Positions 8,862 to 21,344 of a DNA stretch of 39,736 bases are shown piece after piece. The number at the start of each line of letters is the position of its first letter. Position 1 is the first letter of the stretch. The position numbers were made by a program, and so were the translations under genes. The DNA is from Sphaerosporella brunnea (lineage: Eukaryota; Ascomycota; Pezizomycetes; Pezizales; Pyronemataceae). The notes under the pieces are model-generated. The model did no database searches. It had not been told where the DNA came from and saw only the letters and a program-made list of their open reading frames with translations. The stretch covers positions 1-39,736 of the forward strand of contig VXIS01000395.1 of NCBI GenBank assembly GCA_008704415.1. The letters are read 5' to 3'.

Positions 8862-10396
8862 ATGCCTATAGCCACAGAAAACAGCGAGTCCATCAGCGCC
8901 ACCGATGCCGAGCATCTGCGAAGCTTAGGCAAGCTGATAAACGAAAACATCGAGCAGTACCTTAGCAGTCTTTCCTCCAGCGGACTTCCGGCTCCAAGTT
9001 TCCGTCCCGAAGCCGGTAACACATCAATACCCAGCGACGCGGCTGGAGCCAAAGCATTTGGGGCCATCACCACTATTGCGCAGCGTATCCTCGCTCTCAC
9101 TACTGGTCCGGCAGGATTGTATGACATCTCCAGACAATTCTTTACCAACTCAGCGTTGCAAGTGGCGGTGGAGCTGGATCTAGCAGGGAGACTTCCGGTG
9201 GAGGGGGTTATGATGGCGGGAGAGCTGGCAGCTATGACTGGCGCTGAGACGGCAGTTATTGGTAAGTTCACGGTTGGGGCGTGCTTTGCGTTGGGAATGT
9301 TGACGCTGACGGTAATAGTGAGGATTATGCGTGCTCTGACTCCGCTGTTTATCTTCGAGGAGATAGAGCCGCAGACTTACAAGCACACTGCCAGATCGGC
9401 GCTCATGAGGGATCCCAGTGTTAAAGCCCTGTTGGACTTCGGGTAAAAAAAAACCCCCACATTTTTAATTTGAAGAGCTAACGCTGATAAAATTAGTGGA
9501 TACGAAGGCTTTCGTGTGGCTGCATTCCTTCCTGAATCCCTCAAGGAATCAGGATACAGAAACTTGGTCGAGCCCACAGACGCCCCTTTCTGTAAAGCTT
9601 TTAACACCAACAGCGGATTCTTTGACTACGTCTACAAGGAGAAGCCAGAAATGGGAGAAAAATTTGGGAAGGCAATGGCAGGAACTCTGAAGTTGTCCTA
9701 CGAAGTTAAGTATGTAACCTCCCTACTGTCCCTCTTCCTTGCATCTCCCACTAAACTGGCCTCTATCTAGATCTATTGCCGAAATATTCCCTTTCGACAT
9801 TCTTCAAAAGCACGGCGGCACGATTGTCGATGTTGGAGGAGGAATGGGCCAGGCAATGCTTTCAGTGGCAGTGCGGTATCCCGCTTCCCACCTCAGCTTC
9901 ACAATCCAGGACCTCAAGGGCGTAATCGAAGCTGGAAAGAGAGCATGTCCGGATAAGTTTTTATCCAGGTTCCGGTGGATGCCACACGACTTCTTCGAGA
10001 AGCAACCAATCCTGCGGGCTTCAGCATACTTTCTCCGTCACATCCTGCACGACTGGAGCGATGAATACTGCATCCGCATTCTCAGACCCATTGTGGAGGC
10101 CATGCTTCCAGAGTCATCGAGACTTTTGATTTGTGAGGTGAGTGTGCCAATGTATACCATAGGAGTGAGGGAGAGGTGCTGATGGGTGAGTGCAGATGAT
10201 TGCGCCTGAAATGAACGCTCCGATGGCACTTGCGCATCGTGATCTGTTGATGATGGGGCATCTGGCAGGGATGGAACGCACCGAACGCCAGTTCGTTGAG
10301 TTGGCCAAGAGAGCACACCCTCAGCTGTACCTTGAGAAGGTCTGGAAGTCGACGTCTGGTGGAGCGTGCATCATGGAGTTTTTGCTTCGGGAATAG
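8862..10396 (+). CDS. SAM-dependent O-methyltransferase (family 2, COMT-like), 434 aa
   Basis: Five exons splice in frame: 8862-9261, 9319-9442, 9497-9709, 9771-10137 and 10196-10396, with introns of 57, 54, 61 and 58 bp that all have good donors and CTGA/CTAA-like branch points. The product begins MPIATENSESISATDAEHL. The N-terminal half is the winged-helix dimerisation domain (AVELDLAGRLPVEG, then VRIMRALTPLFIFEE). The C-terminal half is a class I methyltransferase fold: SAM motif IVDVGGGMGQAML, the DFFEKQP strand, the catalytic-His region RHILHDWSDEYC, SRLLICEMIAPE, and a C-terminal substrate helix. Length and intron style match fungal secondary-metabolite O-methyltransferases that act on phenolic hydroxyls. 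No polyketide synthase, NRPS, P450 or regulator lies nearby in this window, so its substrate is unknown. It borders the transposon cluster on the left and a long gene-poor stretch on the right. Confidence 0.9.
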
Positions 10397-13300
10397 AAAA
10401 GGGTGGAAACTCGGGCTCGAGATAAATACGTCTCTGCCATAGTGGGGATGGTTCCATAACGGAGCATTTACTGCTTTCCTAATTGAAACTGTCTGCCATA
10501 CCCTTCCAAACGGCTTCTTTCCAAACGTAAATCTGTACGGTGACCGACTTTGAACCCATTCGCCGTATCCCTATAGCAAGCATCGGAGGCTCCCAAGAAT
10601 CCAGAGGATGACACACACTTCACCGAAGATCACTCGGCTGACATCTATAACTTCATTGCGCTTCTAGGTATGTAGGCAGACGCATTTGATGTATGCCGTG
10701 ACAGTGCGGAAGCACCACGAGGCGTTCGAAAGATTGATCGGTCGGTTTCAGCCGGCTTTTTTCCTCGAAAAGAGAGCCACAAGAAGAGATGTGCAGTCTC
10801 GAGATGGAGGGGAGCGTGTATTATTCAAATCCCATGATCACAGACGAAGTGGGCTGGGGATGTTCGGCATCTCCCGTTTGGTACGCGGCGATCTCCCGCG
10901 CACGCGCCGGGCCGCACGCGCTCGCGCGATCTAGAATATGCAAGGTTTATCTCACGTCGCGGAAAGCCGAGGTTTGCATTTGGGTAAGTCTGGGGGGGGG
11001 CGAGAGCCACATTGAATTGACATTTCCCCACCTCCTCCCCGACAAAAAAGACACAGATTGTGTGATGGTTCGAGGGCGTTGGACTTGTAGATAAATGTGC
11101 TTTGGCTGTGTAGATAGATTTGTGAACTGCGGTTTGCCAAGCTGCTCGATATTTTGATATTGGTCTGTGACTGAGTCCTGCTTTTGAAAAGCAGATTCGC
11201 AGGCCGCAGGTTAGAGACAAAGCTCTTTAGTCCCAGTTTGTTTTATCCAATGCGCATTATAGCCTTCAATTCATCACATCTAAGTTCACAGAGCTTTCCA
11301 AGTTCCGACCGTCCGAAATTCCCTGCACATCAATAATTGTTTCCCTCGATGGACCCAGCTTTTGCTAATGATGGACGCTTTGGTTGTTGTCAAACATCTA
11401 GATGAAGTGGAAGGTGACATGTCGACGATAGTATCAACCAGGAAATCTGCATGAGAAGGATGCAGCCTTGGGCGGCCGGACATTGCGGTTGCTCACCCGC
11501 CAGATGACAGAATACCGATTGAAGTACAAAAATTCTCAGAAGTACGGACTCAAACATTTCCCGGTGGGATAACTTGATTTGGTTTTATCATTGCTCAATG
11601 TTAGTTGAGAAGCTCCTCGGGAGGCGGCCCGTGTTGTGCTGGCGGGCGAGGCGGGGCGGTGGGTGTTGCAGGGATGCTTGAAGGCAGCATCAAGCACTTC
11701 CACACTCGACAGCTCGCTGGCACAAGCCCGGCTTGTTGGAAAGCGGAGGCTCGGGGGGATCAATCCTTCGATTGCTTGTCAGAAGGCCGGAACATCTCGG
11801 CAATTGTGAACCATTTCGTAGCGGGATCGCAACACAAGATCGATGCCAAATGCGGGTGTTGGTGGTCTTCGAGTTTCCTTGTCGCAACAGCCATCCCCAT
11901 CGGAAGATAATGGATACCCACAATACCCACAACACCCACAACACCGCCCCCCCCCCCCAATACCCCTCCTCCCCGCGTCATATCGCCATTCTCGAACGCA
12001 TCAATCGTTTGTGCGACGGAAGAACCCCTCATCTCCAGACTCCACCTTTTTCCTCAAAACGCTCTAATGCATATATACACACGAACGAAGCAAACACCGC
12101 CGGCTTTGACGCAATCATGATGAGCGTTGTCTTGCTTCTTCGTGATCTGCGGTGTGGCGTGCATCATCGTAGTGCCCTCCGATGCGTTGTGCGTTTCTAA
12201 TAACATCGAAGCCGTGCATCTCTGGTGGTGTCCCGACACTTCGCACGCCAATCAAAAGAACGGACGAAATCCAAACCACAGAGGCTCAGTTACAGGCCCA
12301 TTCGCTCGGCCTTGGGTTCGCTCAGGAACCCGGATTGCGATACCTCTGATCCTTGTAAAGCAGCCCCACTCACCACCAACGGGCTCTTCTTCGGCTTGCA
12401 AACGAATCGCAAGAATTTCAGGGGTCCCGTAATTTCTTCTGCGCTTGCCTTCGGAATACGAAAGAGAAACCGTAACTGCGCGCACACAAGTGAGGTGAGA
12501 GAGCGGAGTTGATGGTTCGCCAGCGTGAACGTCAGCCAATCAACGGTCTCACTCCACAGGCAGAGTCTGGAGCAATATCGAATGCAGCCCCTCTCCGGTA
12601 AAACTCACTATACGTCATCGAGCAGCTCACCGCCTGGACTGTGTTCACGACGTTTTCAACCTCCAAAAATTTCCGCTTTTTCAACGCGGCAAGTGATTAT
12701 CACCGCTTTTCTAATACTTGTGTTGTGCGCGCTAAGGCTGAACTTTTCCCCTCACGTTCGAGGCCTCCCCTCGAAGGATCATGACACGTGTTTTGCACCA
12801 CACACCGATGTTTTGGGCGCACTCTCAGGAACAGCTGGCACCAGGAGCAAATCAGGCTACAACCACATCACCTCTCCGGAGGTGTTGCAAGATGGGATGG
12901 GTGTCGACATTAGAGATGGAGGGTCATCCCGACGATGGATTGGGCATCCCTCTACCGTGGATCTGGCGTTATCGACCCTACCGGCGGCAGTCTTAATTCT
13001 GGTAATCGATGAACTGCCGCCGCGTGTCAATAGTAAGACAGCGAATGGAGAAGTTTTCCATGCTATCACATACGGATAGTTGTCACAGATGTGTGAGATT
13101 CGGACGAGAATAAAGAGGTCGTGTTGACCACCATGCTTTTTGCGGAAGATATTTCTTATTGCAGACAGACACAACTTTCTAGCCTGAGCCTCGCCAGGAT
13201 TCGCGTCAATACTCCCAAACGGCCTAGCATCTGAGTCCTCGGTGGTGCTTTAACCAGACCAATCACGCGGGGTAATACCCCGCCGGAAGATCGATAAATT

Positions 13301-16300
13301 TTCTGGAACCCCTTCAGCAGTCTTCTGGGATTTCTGCATATATCTCGAACCAGTGGCCCGGAAACCCGTACTGTGAACCCTCATTTCCAGGTCGAGGCAC
13401 ATGATCCACGACATATAAAACTTTCCAAACGTTCCTCGATTGCGATTGCATCCGATAGTCCATTCTACCCGTCAACATGGAATCTGATTCAGCGGGTTTG
13501 CTTGCAACCCTGCATTGATTCGATTTCCCGGTCATACTGGCCAGGAGCGCTCTGTCGTGGCGAAAATCTCTGTTCAGCACGACCGCGATTCCTTTCAGGA
13601 TTGAACAGCTTTTGGCTACTGTCTACACTGACAGGATAGCGTCGGACGTGGACCATCTTGCGGCATCGATTCAACGGAATATAACCACCCTTCCAGTTTG
13701 GCTTTGTCTCTTTGGCTTCAAGCTATCCGTATTCGGTGGGCCGTGTGCGATCCTCAGAATCATCTTGGACCTCAATTAGCTTTCATCCGCTGAATCGTAT
13801 ACATAACGGGGGATACCATTCCGAAGTAGCAGCTTCTGTGGATATCGCCTGTTCCGAGACATGTCTGATCCACCGATAGTTGGAGTTCATCTAACACCTG
13901 ATATAAGGTGAGGATTCCCGAATAATTCCTGTCACATTGCCGGTCGCAGCTTGGTGCTGAACCTCTTGAGGTATCAAGCAACTTTATCAGATGCAAAGAC
14001 TTGATTAACATCTCATAGGTGGGGCTTCTGGTTGTTACGATACCAATATATGTACTTTTCGATTCGGAGTACCATTCAGCTGTACCATGCGGTATGTCGC
14101 TTTCACTCAAATGCTGGCTCGATATTACTGGTTCGTTCGCCGCCGCCCCCAGTCCGACAACCTCAGCAGCCACCGCTTTTGAAGGTGGACTGTTTGTTGA
14201 AAGGTTGGCACCCTTTGCGTCGTGATAGAGCCCTCTGCTGATATGAGCCATCATAGGCAGCCTTGCCACCGCTCAAAGCCATCCACTTACAACACCTACA
14301 CTTGAAGACAGCAATTGGATTGACGATACACAACGAGCCATTATGAGGCCGAGTCGGTTTCGTTCTCCTCCGGCCCGAGAAGAGGTCCGTGCGATGGAAT
14401 CTAGCCAATAATCAACCTCATCAGCTACCCCACAAGTTCAACCCAGCTTTGAACTGCCCTGGGAGCCGTTGGAGTTGTGGCGTAAGAAGCGTGTACACTG
14501 TCCTTTTCCTGAAAAATGTGCTGTAGCGTGCGTCTCCCTTATTACGCGGACCACTATCGATCGACAGCACTTTGAGTTGCATATCAGTGGCAGGCTCGAA
14601 GGGTGGAGGGCTTTTGGTACCGGCCAGCGACGACAACGAGCACTCGATGCGTTGCTTCAATTTCACGGCTGCATGCACGTGGTGTTTATTTCGTTTGCAC
14701 AATCTATCTGTCTACACAACCATTGGAGCAGGTTCTGTCACGATGCACACTGACAGCAGCAGAAAGTTCACACGGCATGTTCAGTCGGCTATGCGGACCG
14801 GAAATAGTCCAGGCTCGGCTTCCATCATGCATGATAATTCAACATTCGGTAGAAAAAAAATATTTTTGTCCCAACCATCGACTCGGTCACAAAAACTACC
14901 CCGCACCACAATAAACAGCACAATACGCTGGACGCTAGGCAACAGCCTCCGAGCATGATCTTTTGCATTACGTCTTGCATATGTGGGCGGGTTACGTGCA
15001 GAGGATTGATTTTCGCAAAATCAAACTGTGCGGGTGCGTGGAGAGACGTCTAGGAGGTACACCACGAGACCTCACGCATTGCGTATGCTTGATGTCTCAC
15101 AGTCCGTTTGCAAGCCACCTTCGATGCGAGATGGAGAGGCAGTTTCTACGCTGTTCTTCGTTTTCGATCTGTCAAGTTACCAAGATAGCCTGCAGTACTG
15201 GCCTGCCGGTATCGCCGCACCGGTCAACTGAACGAGGTAGCTTTACCGCCGGTACAGTTCTGTCCTGGGCTTTGTAATCCAACACAGGTCAACAACGCTG
15301 AAGTTGGTCTACTTTTTCCTGCGCTCTTTATCGGCGGACTGTCGTTGGTTGGAGGGTTGAACACACAAGATATTCAGGTTCCAACCTGCACTGGACTACG
15401 GAAAAGGAGGGGACTCCTAGGTTTGCTAGATCATCGCGCAGTTCCATCCACTTCATACTGATATCGATCATATTCAACATGGGCTGTGCAAGCGCGCACT
15501 TGAACACTGATCATAAGATATCTCAACTGGTTGGAATGTTTGCTGCTGTGTTTCAAATGCAGGCTCGTCGGCATTCTCTCATTAGAAACCTTTCCGTGCA
15601 GTGTTGTGACCGGCAGGCGAAGATACCTATTCACGCCATTCCCACTCTTGCGCAGAAGCAACATGTCGGTGTCACAAGAATCCGCTCATGTACTTTTGCA
15701 TGTGGTATCACTGCATGTTCCTGGGCGCTTCCAACCTTCGGTCATCCATATCGGGAAAGCCGTCTTTTTCCTGCTTCAGCGTTAACCGCGCAGAGTATCC
15801 TACTTGAATTAGGACGAAAATAATGCCACGGGTTTTGACAGGATTTTCGGCTCCAAATACTCTCTTCTTCGGCAGCCACAGTAGAGCGCTTCTGCAATCT
15901 TCCGCACGGGGTTACAAAGAGGCTGTCTCCGGACGGTCTTTTTCACCATCCCCGCAAGATAGCTTGAAGACTGGGTCTTTGCGGCCAGTGGAGCCACGCC
16001 ATTGCTACATCAGAGAGGGGACTTACTGGCAGCTGCAGGCACTTCTTTTGCGCTGATACGCCAGATGTGCTGGACGTGCCATCGAGCGTAGTCTTCGTTC
16101 GATAGTCCGATCACAAAGATCGAATTTTTCAACCATAGGTTCGCTTTCGGGGACCTCCTCTAGCTCGCAACATCTGGGCATCCGGCAGCGGGGTCGGTCC
16201 GCCTCGGCCAGAGCCTGGGTAGGCTAAGCTTGAAGAACGATGATTGAACCACCTGCCTCACGGACTTACAAGCGACAAGTCATAAAGCTGCGCAGCATCG

Positions 16301-19300
16301 CGCCAACTACTTGGTTGATTCCTCTTCTGTCGGTCTTCGATAGAGGCTAGTCGAGCTGGCCATGATAAAGATGCCGCAATCACTGAGGTTCAATGGCGGT
16401 GCATCGCACGCCGCTATCCTTCCCGCTCTTGCACCACCTGATGGCCGACAGCAAGCTCTTCGGCATGCGGAGTGGATTTATCAGAATTTCCGGTCTCGAA
16501 GTGTAAACTGCAGCCGTAGCCTCATCATGGTGACCCACTTTCGAGGTGGCTGTCAGGAGCCGTCTCGGGCTAGGGGCGCAGGAGCAGGAGGATCGTCAAA
16601 TTAAGCTCTGGACTCATGGAAAGCCTAGCATCTAAATGAGCGCATCGAAGCCGTCGGTTCTAGAATTTCGTCGTAATTGCGGGCGAACGATGAAGATGTT
16701 GTCCGTCCCGATGGAGGTCACAACCGCTGTTCTTCGGCGCCAACAACTCTTACCGGCAGTCCTCTCTCCACGGTGGATCACGGAGAGCCGGTTTGCCAAG
16801 GGCCTCTGTCCCGGACTATCTGGTGCGACGTATTGGACTGGTGCATGGTGCTATGCACACCTATGCAGCTACCCACCATCTATTGAGAAAAGTGAGTAAG
16901 ATCTGGCGGTAGAGGGCTATGGTACCGCTTTTTTTTTTTTTTTTTCTTACTTTCTGGCATGTGAGAGAGCGCTTATTGGCCTTATGTCTCGCCGAGTGGA
17001 TCGTCCGAGAAGGAAAAGTCTACAGCGCTCAGCCACATGGGCTTATGTCCTCTGCCATAGAGATTTTCATCGTTCCTTTCCACCTGGACTCACAGCACCG
17101 GTCATGCAGATGAAGTCTGGGGAGTTCACTTTTGCTCTTCTCCTCTTATCAACGGCGCCTAAGTACCTATTTTCTGCCGATCGGCAACGGCAAGAAATCA
17201 AGCATATATTGTCAATGCGCCCGGGTATCCCGATGCAGCGTAGCGCCCCACCGACAGGTTCATCCGCAGGAACATCCAGACGCTGCGTCATTCATTTCCA
17301 AGCAACCTACCTAGCTCTCCTGCGAGTTATCTCCAGTGCGTGAATGCTTTTTTTGTTCGCATGGCCGCCATGCACTTAGTCAAATCACGGCGGGTGCAGC
17401 GCTTTTGGCCTCTCTTTCTCGCTCGCGTTTTCTTCAGCATCGCCCCCTTATAGGCGGCGAATCACAGTTGGGGGCCGATTGATTGCGCCAATCTCCTTAC
17501 CTAGACCGAATCGGCAAACGAACACCTCAGCCTTGCTGCATGGAGCTCTCTGCTCCAGAACTTTTTGGACGAATCCGGCGCGTTCACGTAGGCGAGTGCC
17601 CTGTCAAAGAGAATCAATGAGAATGGATAGTCCTGCCGGCACAGCTAGCTCGAGCTCTAATTCAAGCGGGACTCACACGACGGGACGAAACATTTGCGCA
17701 CTTTGTTTCGGATCCTTTCCGGCGACGAGGTTCATTGAATGCTTACTCGCCCGTGCATCACAGCGAGTGTTCGATGCGTGCAAGGGCGGGGAGGGGGGAG
17801 GACAGGCCCGCACGCGTCTGCTGTAGCGCGCGATGGGCTAGCTAACAAAACCTTCGTTGTTCTGCAGATCATTGAGTGTGAGCGAGGACATGCATCGCTA
17901 GGGCCGTCGCCAGCTTTTTCTCCGACTCGCTCGGCGTCTGAACTGATGATGCATCGTGTCGTCCTGGAAAGCAGAAGGAGCTTGAGAAGAAGGCTACCAC
18001 CCAGCTAACCGCCATGCCAACTCATCAATGCAGGCCCCAGATTGCTTCCACAATCAGCAGCTGGGTAAAATGAAGATTCGGAGAGCTGTGCTTCATTTAT
18101 TTATTTTTCCTTGCGCCGTGTGCGGCACTTCAATTAGCACCAAGTAAGTGTGTGCAAGGAAGTCTGCAGGCAAGTATGAGCCGATCTGTACCATGGAGTA
18201 CCTTTCTTGCCCCTTAGTCACGTTTTATATGCGCAGAACCCCACTCGAATATGTTTTGCTGCAATCCAACATCCAACTCGATCACCCGTCACGGCTGCAA
18301 AAAGTATCTGACGGTCGGATGGCTCTAGACGGGAATTCGCGGCCAGAGTCAGTTCAGTCCCCTTGTTCGTGTGGTGAGGAAACATCCAATGGACCAGAAC
18401 AGACGGGCCCTTTGCTTCTGGATTGGAATTTAAACCCGCTAGCCTGGAAATCAAGGAACAGGCCTTTGAATCGTACACAGACGCCTCTGCGCGACTGATC
18501 ACCAACCAGCAATCGGCGCGACGTCTTGAACGACCAAAATGCACACGTCACTAGCTAATTTTGGGGACACGCGGGTCCCCTGCACGCTGATGTCGTCCAG
18601 GGTCACCATGAAATTTTCCGTGGTTGTGGTCGTGTATTATCACGGGCCAGTGAATCCAGGCTTGTCCGGCAGGGTGGGAAAAGTTGGGGGACACAGCCAA
18701 AATCGGTGTGTGTGAGCGTTTTAGAATAGTCCGCGAGCCACCACCATCTGCACCATCACCACTACCACCAACTTCCACGCGTTCTAGATGGACTTCATTC
18801 TCTTTCATACGCTACCAATGCAACACTCTGGAAAGAGATATGTTCCGTTTGCAACCCACGAACTCGACCGGCCTTCTATTTTCATGGCTGATCGAACCCG
18901 GAAAGGCGATCTCGCAGCTGGCAGCTAGAGCACGGGAAGCTCGAGTGAGGTGCCAGACAAGAACCTGGACAGCCCCTCGCATGTTGGATTGCCTTTTGCT
19001 TTCTTTGCCCCCCCCCCGCCCCCAATCAAGCCATCCATCCCTCCATCCCATTCGCGGCGTGGACTTCTCTCAGACCAACCAGACCATTCTACGCTAGAAG
19101 CTAGAAGGGCCACTGCCTACTGCTAACTGACGGGATGATGATACGAGATAGGTATGGGCAAATCGGCGGGCAGCACCACCAACCCTTCAACTGCAGAAGC
19201 AGAAGCAGAAGCACACTCTTGGCTTCTCGTTCGTTCCACCACCTATCGTAGTCCGCCGTCTATCGATCACGGCGTTTCTCATGCCCTGCCCTGCCCTGCC

Positions 19301-19775
19301 CTGCCGGCTCAACCTCCCCTCCTTCCCTTACCACCATGTTGGTGGGATGGCTGACACTACATGCTGATCCCCGCACGCCGCACCGCCGACTGGAAAAGAC
19401 GTTATATTCCACCTGTCGTGCGCCCTTCTGGAGCTTCAGACTCACAGACAGCCAGCTAGCTAGCTCCGAGCAACCTTCACTAGACTGAAGGAACGATAAT
19501 ACAATTGCTTCGTCTTCCATCAGCATCATCAACCGGCCCACCACAACTTAACCTCTTCGCCGGTATCTTTTCTTCCCCACATTCAGCGTTTCCAGACCGG
19601 GCTGCTTGCAGTAAAAACCTAGCTGCCTGGCACCACCGAGCACAGCTGCAAACGGAAAACACACAGACGTCCGCCGTTGCCACTCTTCAGTGTACACCAC
19701 GTCTTAGACCTGCTGCCCGATTGCAAATCGCACCACCCACCCCTTGCATAAACCCCTTCTCTACCAATAAATAAT
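10397..19775. other. Gene-poor stretch of about 9.4 kb
   Basis: No open frame here has recognisable domains, and none of the short frames links across plausible introns into a convincing protein. Base composition is near balanced, not the AT-rich profile of heavily RIP-mutated DNA. Contents seen: a CCCACAACA-type repeat and 12-C run near 11920-11958; a 17-T run at 16929-16945; C runs near 19008; a GCAGAA triplet repeat near 19193; and CCCTG pentamers near 19283. The longest plus frame (12525-13079, 184 codons) has one hydrophobic segment (VIITAFLILVLCALRL) but nothing else. The last kilobase is probably the leader and promoter of the gene at 19776. Confidence 0.5.
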
Positions 19776-20144
19776 ATGTACTACATCCTATACCTTTCCA
19801 GTCAGTTGCCCTCTCTCCCTCGAAAACCTTTCCGCCTACTAAACCCGTAAACCACAGGCCTCTGCCGTCGCCGCCGCTGGAATGACCCCCATTACAGGTG
19901 TTTCGCCTACGGCGGCGGCTACATGTGCACAGTATCGGTAGACCGCCGCGAATACACTACCGAAACGGTGTACGACACCGAAGACCTGGCTAAGGAGGCG
20001 GCCGCCATGAAAGCCTACCTCATCTGCCGCAACCTCAGCGTTTCCGAAGGGCAACAACACGCGCAGCAGGCCGCACCGGCGGCGTATCCGCCTCCCGCAA
20101 TTGGCGGACAGGGGGTGGGAGTTTGGGCTGGCCGCAGCGCTTAG
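19776..20144 (+). CDS. Small fungal dsRNA-binding-like protein, 103 aa
   Basis: Exon 1 (19776-19800, 25 nt) and exon 2 (19858-20144) join across a 57-bp intron with donor GTCAGT, a strong branch point ACTAAAC and acceptor CACAG. The frame is kept and ATG 19776 is the only good start. The product runs from a basic RRRRWNDPHY segment into GGGYMCTVSVDRREYTTETV, then LAKEAAAMKAYLICRNLSV. That alpha-beta-beta-beta-alpha pattern with conserved AA-x-x-AY in the last helix resembles the double-stranded RNA-binding motif, and I recall a conserved fungal family with the GYxCTVxVNxREY and AYxICRNFSV signatures. The tail is Gln/Ala/Pro/Gly-rich and probably disordered. Role is inferred: RNA binding, partner unknown. 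The basic helix-2 lysines that contact dsRNA in classical motifs are reduced to one or two, so RNA binding is not certain. Confidence 0.72.
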
Positions 20145-20538
20145 TTTTTCTCGCCGCGCGCCTGGTGGGAAGTTGTGAAGAAGGTTGCTTTTGACGCATT
20201 TTTTTCTTTTTCTTCTCCCTCTCGTTTTCTTGCATACGTAACCGGTTAACCCCGCGGGTTCGTGCGAGCTTTTCTTGTACATGGGTTTTTTTCCTCTTTC
20301 TGGGCCGCGCAACATCCAATGGCCACAATATTCATCGACAGTCAGACACCACGCTTCCCCCCCTTTTTTTTTTAACCCTTCTGCATAGTTGCGGTGTTCA
20401 ACAGGTTCGGGTGGAGTTTTTTTTATGTTTCTATCTATATAGGACGGTCGCTGTCATAACGAGTGACGACTCGTGCAAGAGTTCATCCCAACTTTTTTCT
20501 CCGAATGTGAACCAGGCGACGTGGTGGTGCATTGCTTT

Positions 20539-20580
20539 TGTGCGCGTGCGTGTGCGTGTGCGTGTGCGTATGTGTGTGTG
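20539..20580. repeat. GT/GTGCGT microsatellite
   Basis: A run of GTGCGT and GTGTGC units that degenerates into plain GT dinucleotides. Confidence 0.9.
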
Positions 20581-21344
20581 CCGTTGATGATGTGTTGGCC
20601 AGGGTTGTTGTGTTGGTGCTGGCAAAAGTGCGGGGTACAGGCAAGAGGCCTGAGAGACGGAAGTTTTGATTCTCTTGTTTTTCATTCGCGGAGATATGTG
20701 GATGTCGATTGAGCAATTGGAACCAACCCAGCAGCCCCCATAGATTGTCACTTCGACCTTGGTATGTCGAAGTCGGTTGGTATGGTTTGAGCCGTACCTG
20801 CAGCGGTCAATCCCGGACAGGGGATATCACGTGTTGGGGCTGGGGTTTGGGGTGGAAATGGTATGGTATGTGCAATGTTGTCAACGAGAGGGCTGTGGGA
20901 TGTGGTATTTCAATTATATTGTTTTCAGCCGCTTGCAGCCGAATATAATCGATTGAAGCGGAGGTAATGTTGCCCCAAGGCTCAGAAGTCCTACTGTAAT
21001 GCGGTAATGCGGCGATATCACCAGCATAAAGTCTATCCTTGCAAGTTAACCAAGGAGCGTGCATACCTCATACTATGTACAATGTAGCAAGCACATCATT
21101 GGGGAAATATAGATACTCAAGAAGTACTCTAGAATATCGATATGCCTTGGATAGTAGTTTTTTTTTTTTTTTTTTTCCCTTCGGAAAAACAATATTCCGC
21201 CCCCCCGCCTACCCTAACCCATCCTTGTCAGCAAGAGCTTTCTTCATCCCCCTCCGTCATCCAAGTCATGAGCCACTGCAAGCCACAAACTGAACTAACG
21301 GACAAAAACACCGAGCGCTAAACGATTGGCTGCTCGAGCTGCTG

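Noticed and set aside
10580..10667. Exon-like acidic open segment bounded by TATAG and GTATGT
   Set aside because: No upstream or downstream partner exon could be joined, and no family is recognised.
10800..10930. A short ITDEVGWGC string resembling the Atg4 protease SDVGWGC active-site motif
   Set aside because: No surrounding Atg4 blocks (no MIRxGQ continuation or downstream DxH motif), and the frame is short. Treated as chance similarity.
12525..13079. 184-codon plus-strand frame with one hydrophobic segment
   Set aside because: No domain, no promoter or intron support, Ser/Pro-rich low-complexity content; overlaps other equally long frames.
20926..20945. Third possible copy of the GGCCGCAAGCGGCC hairpin element
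   Set aside because: Only the weakened form GGCTGCAAGCGGCT is present and the tail differs; insufficient to call a copy.
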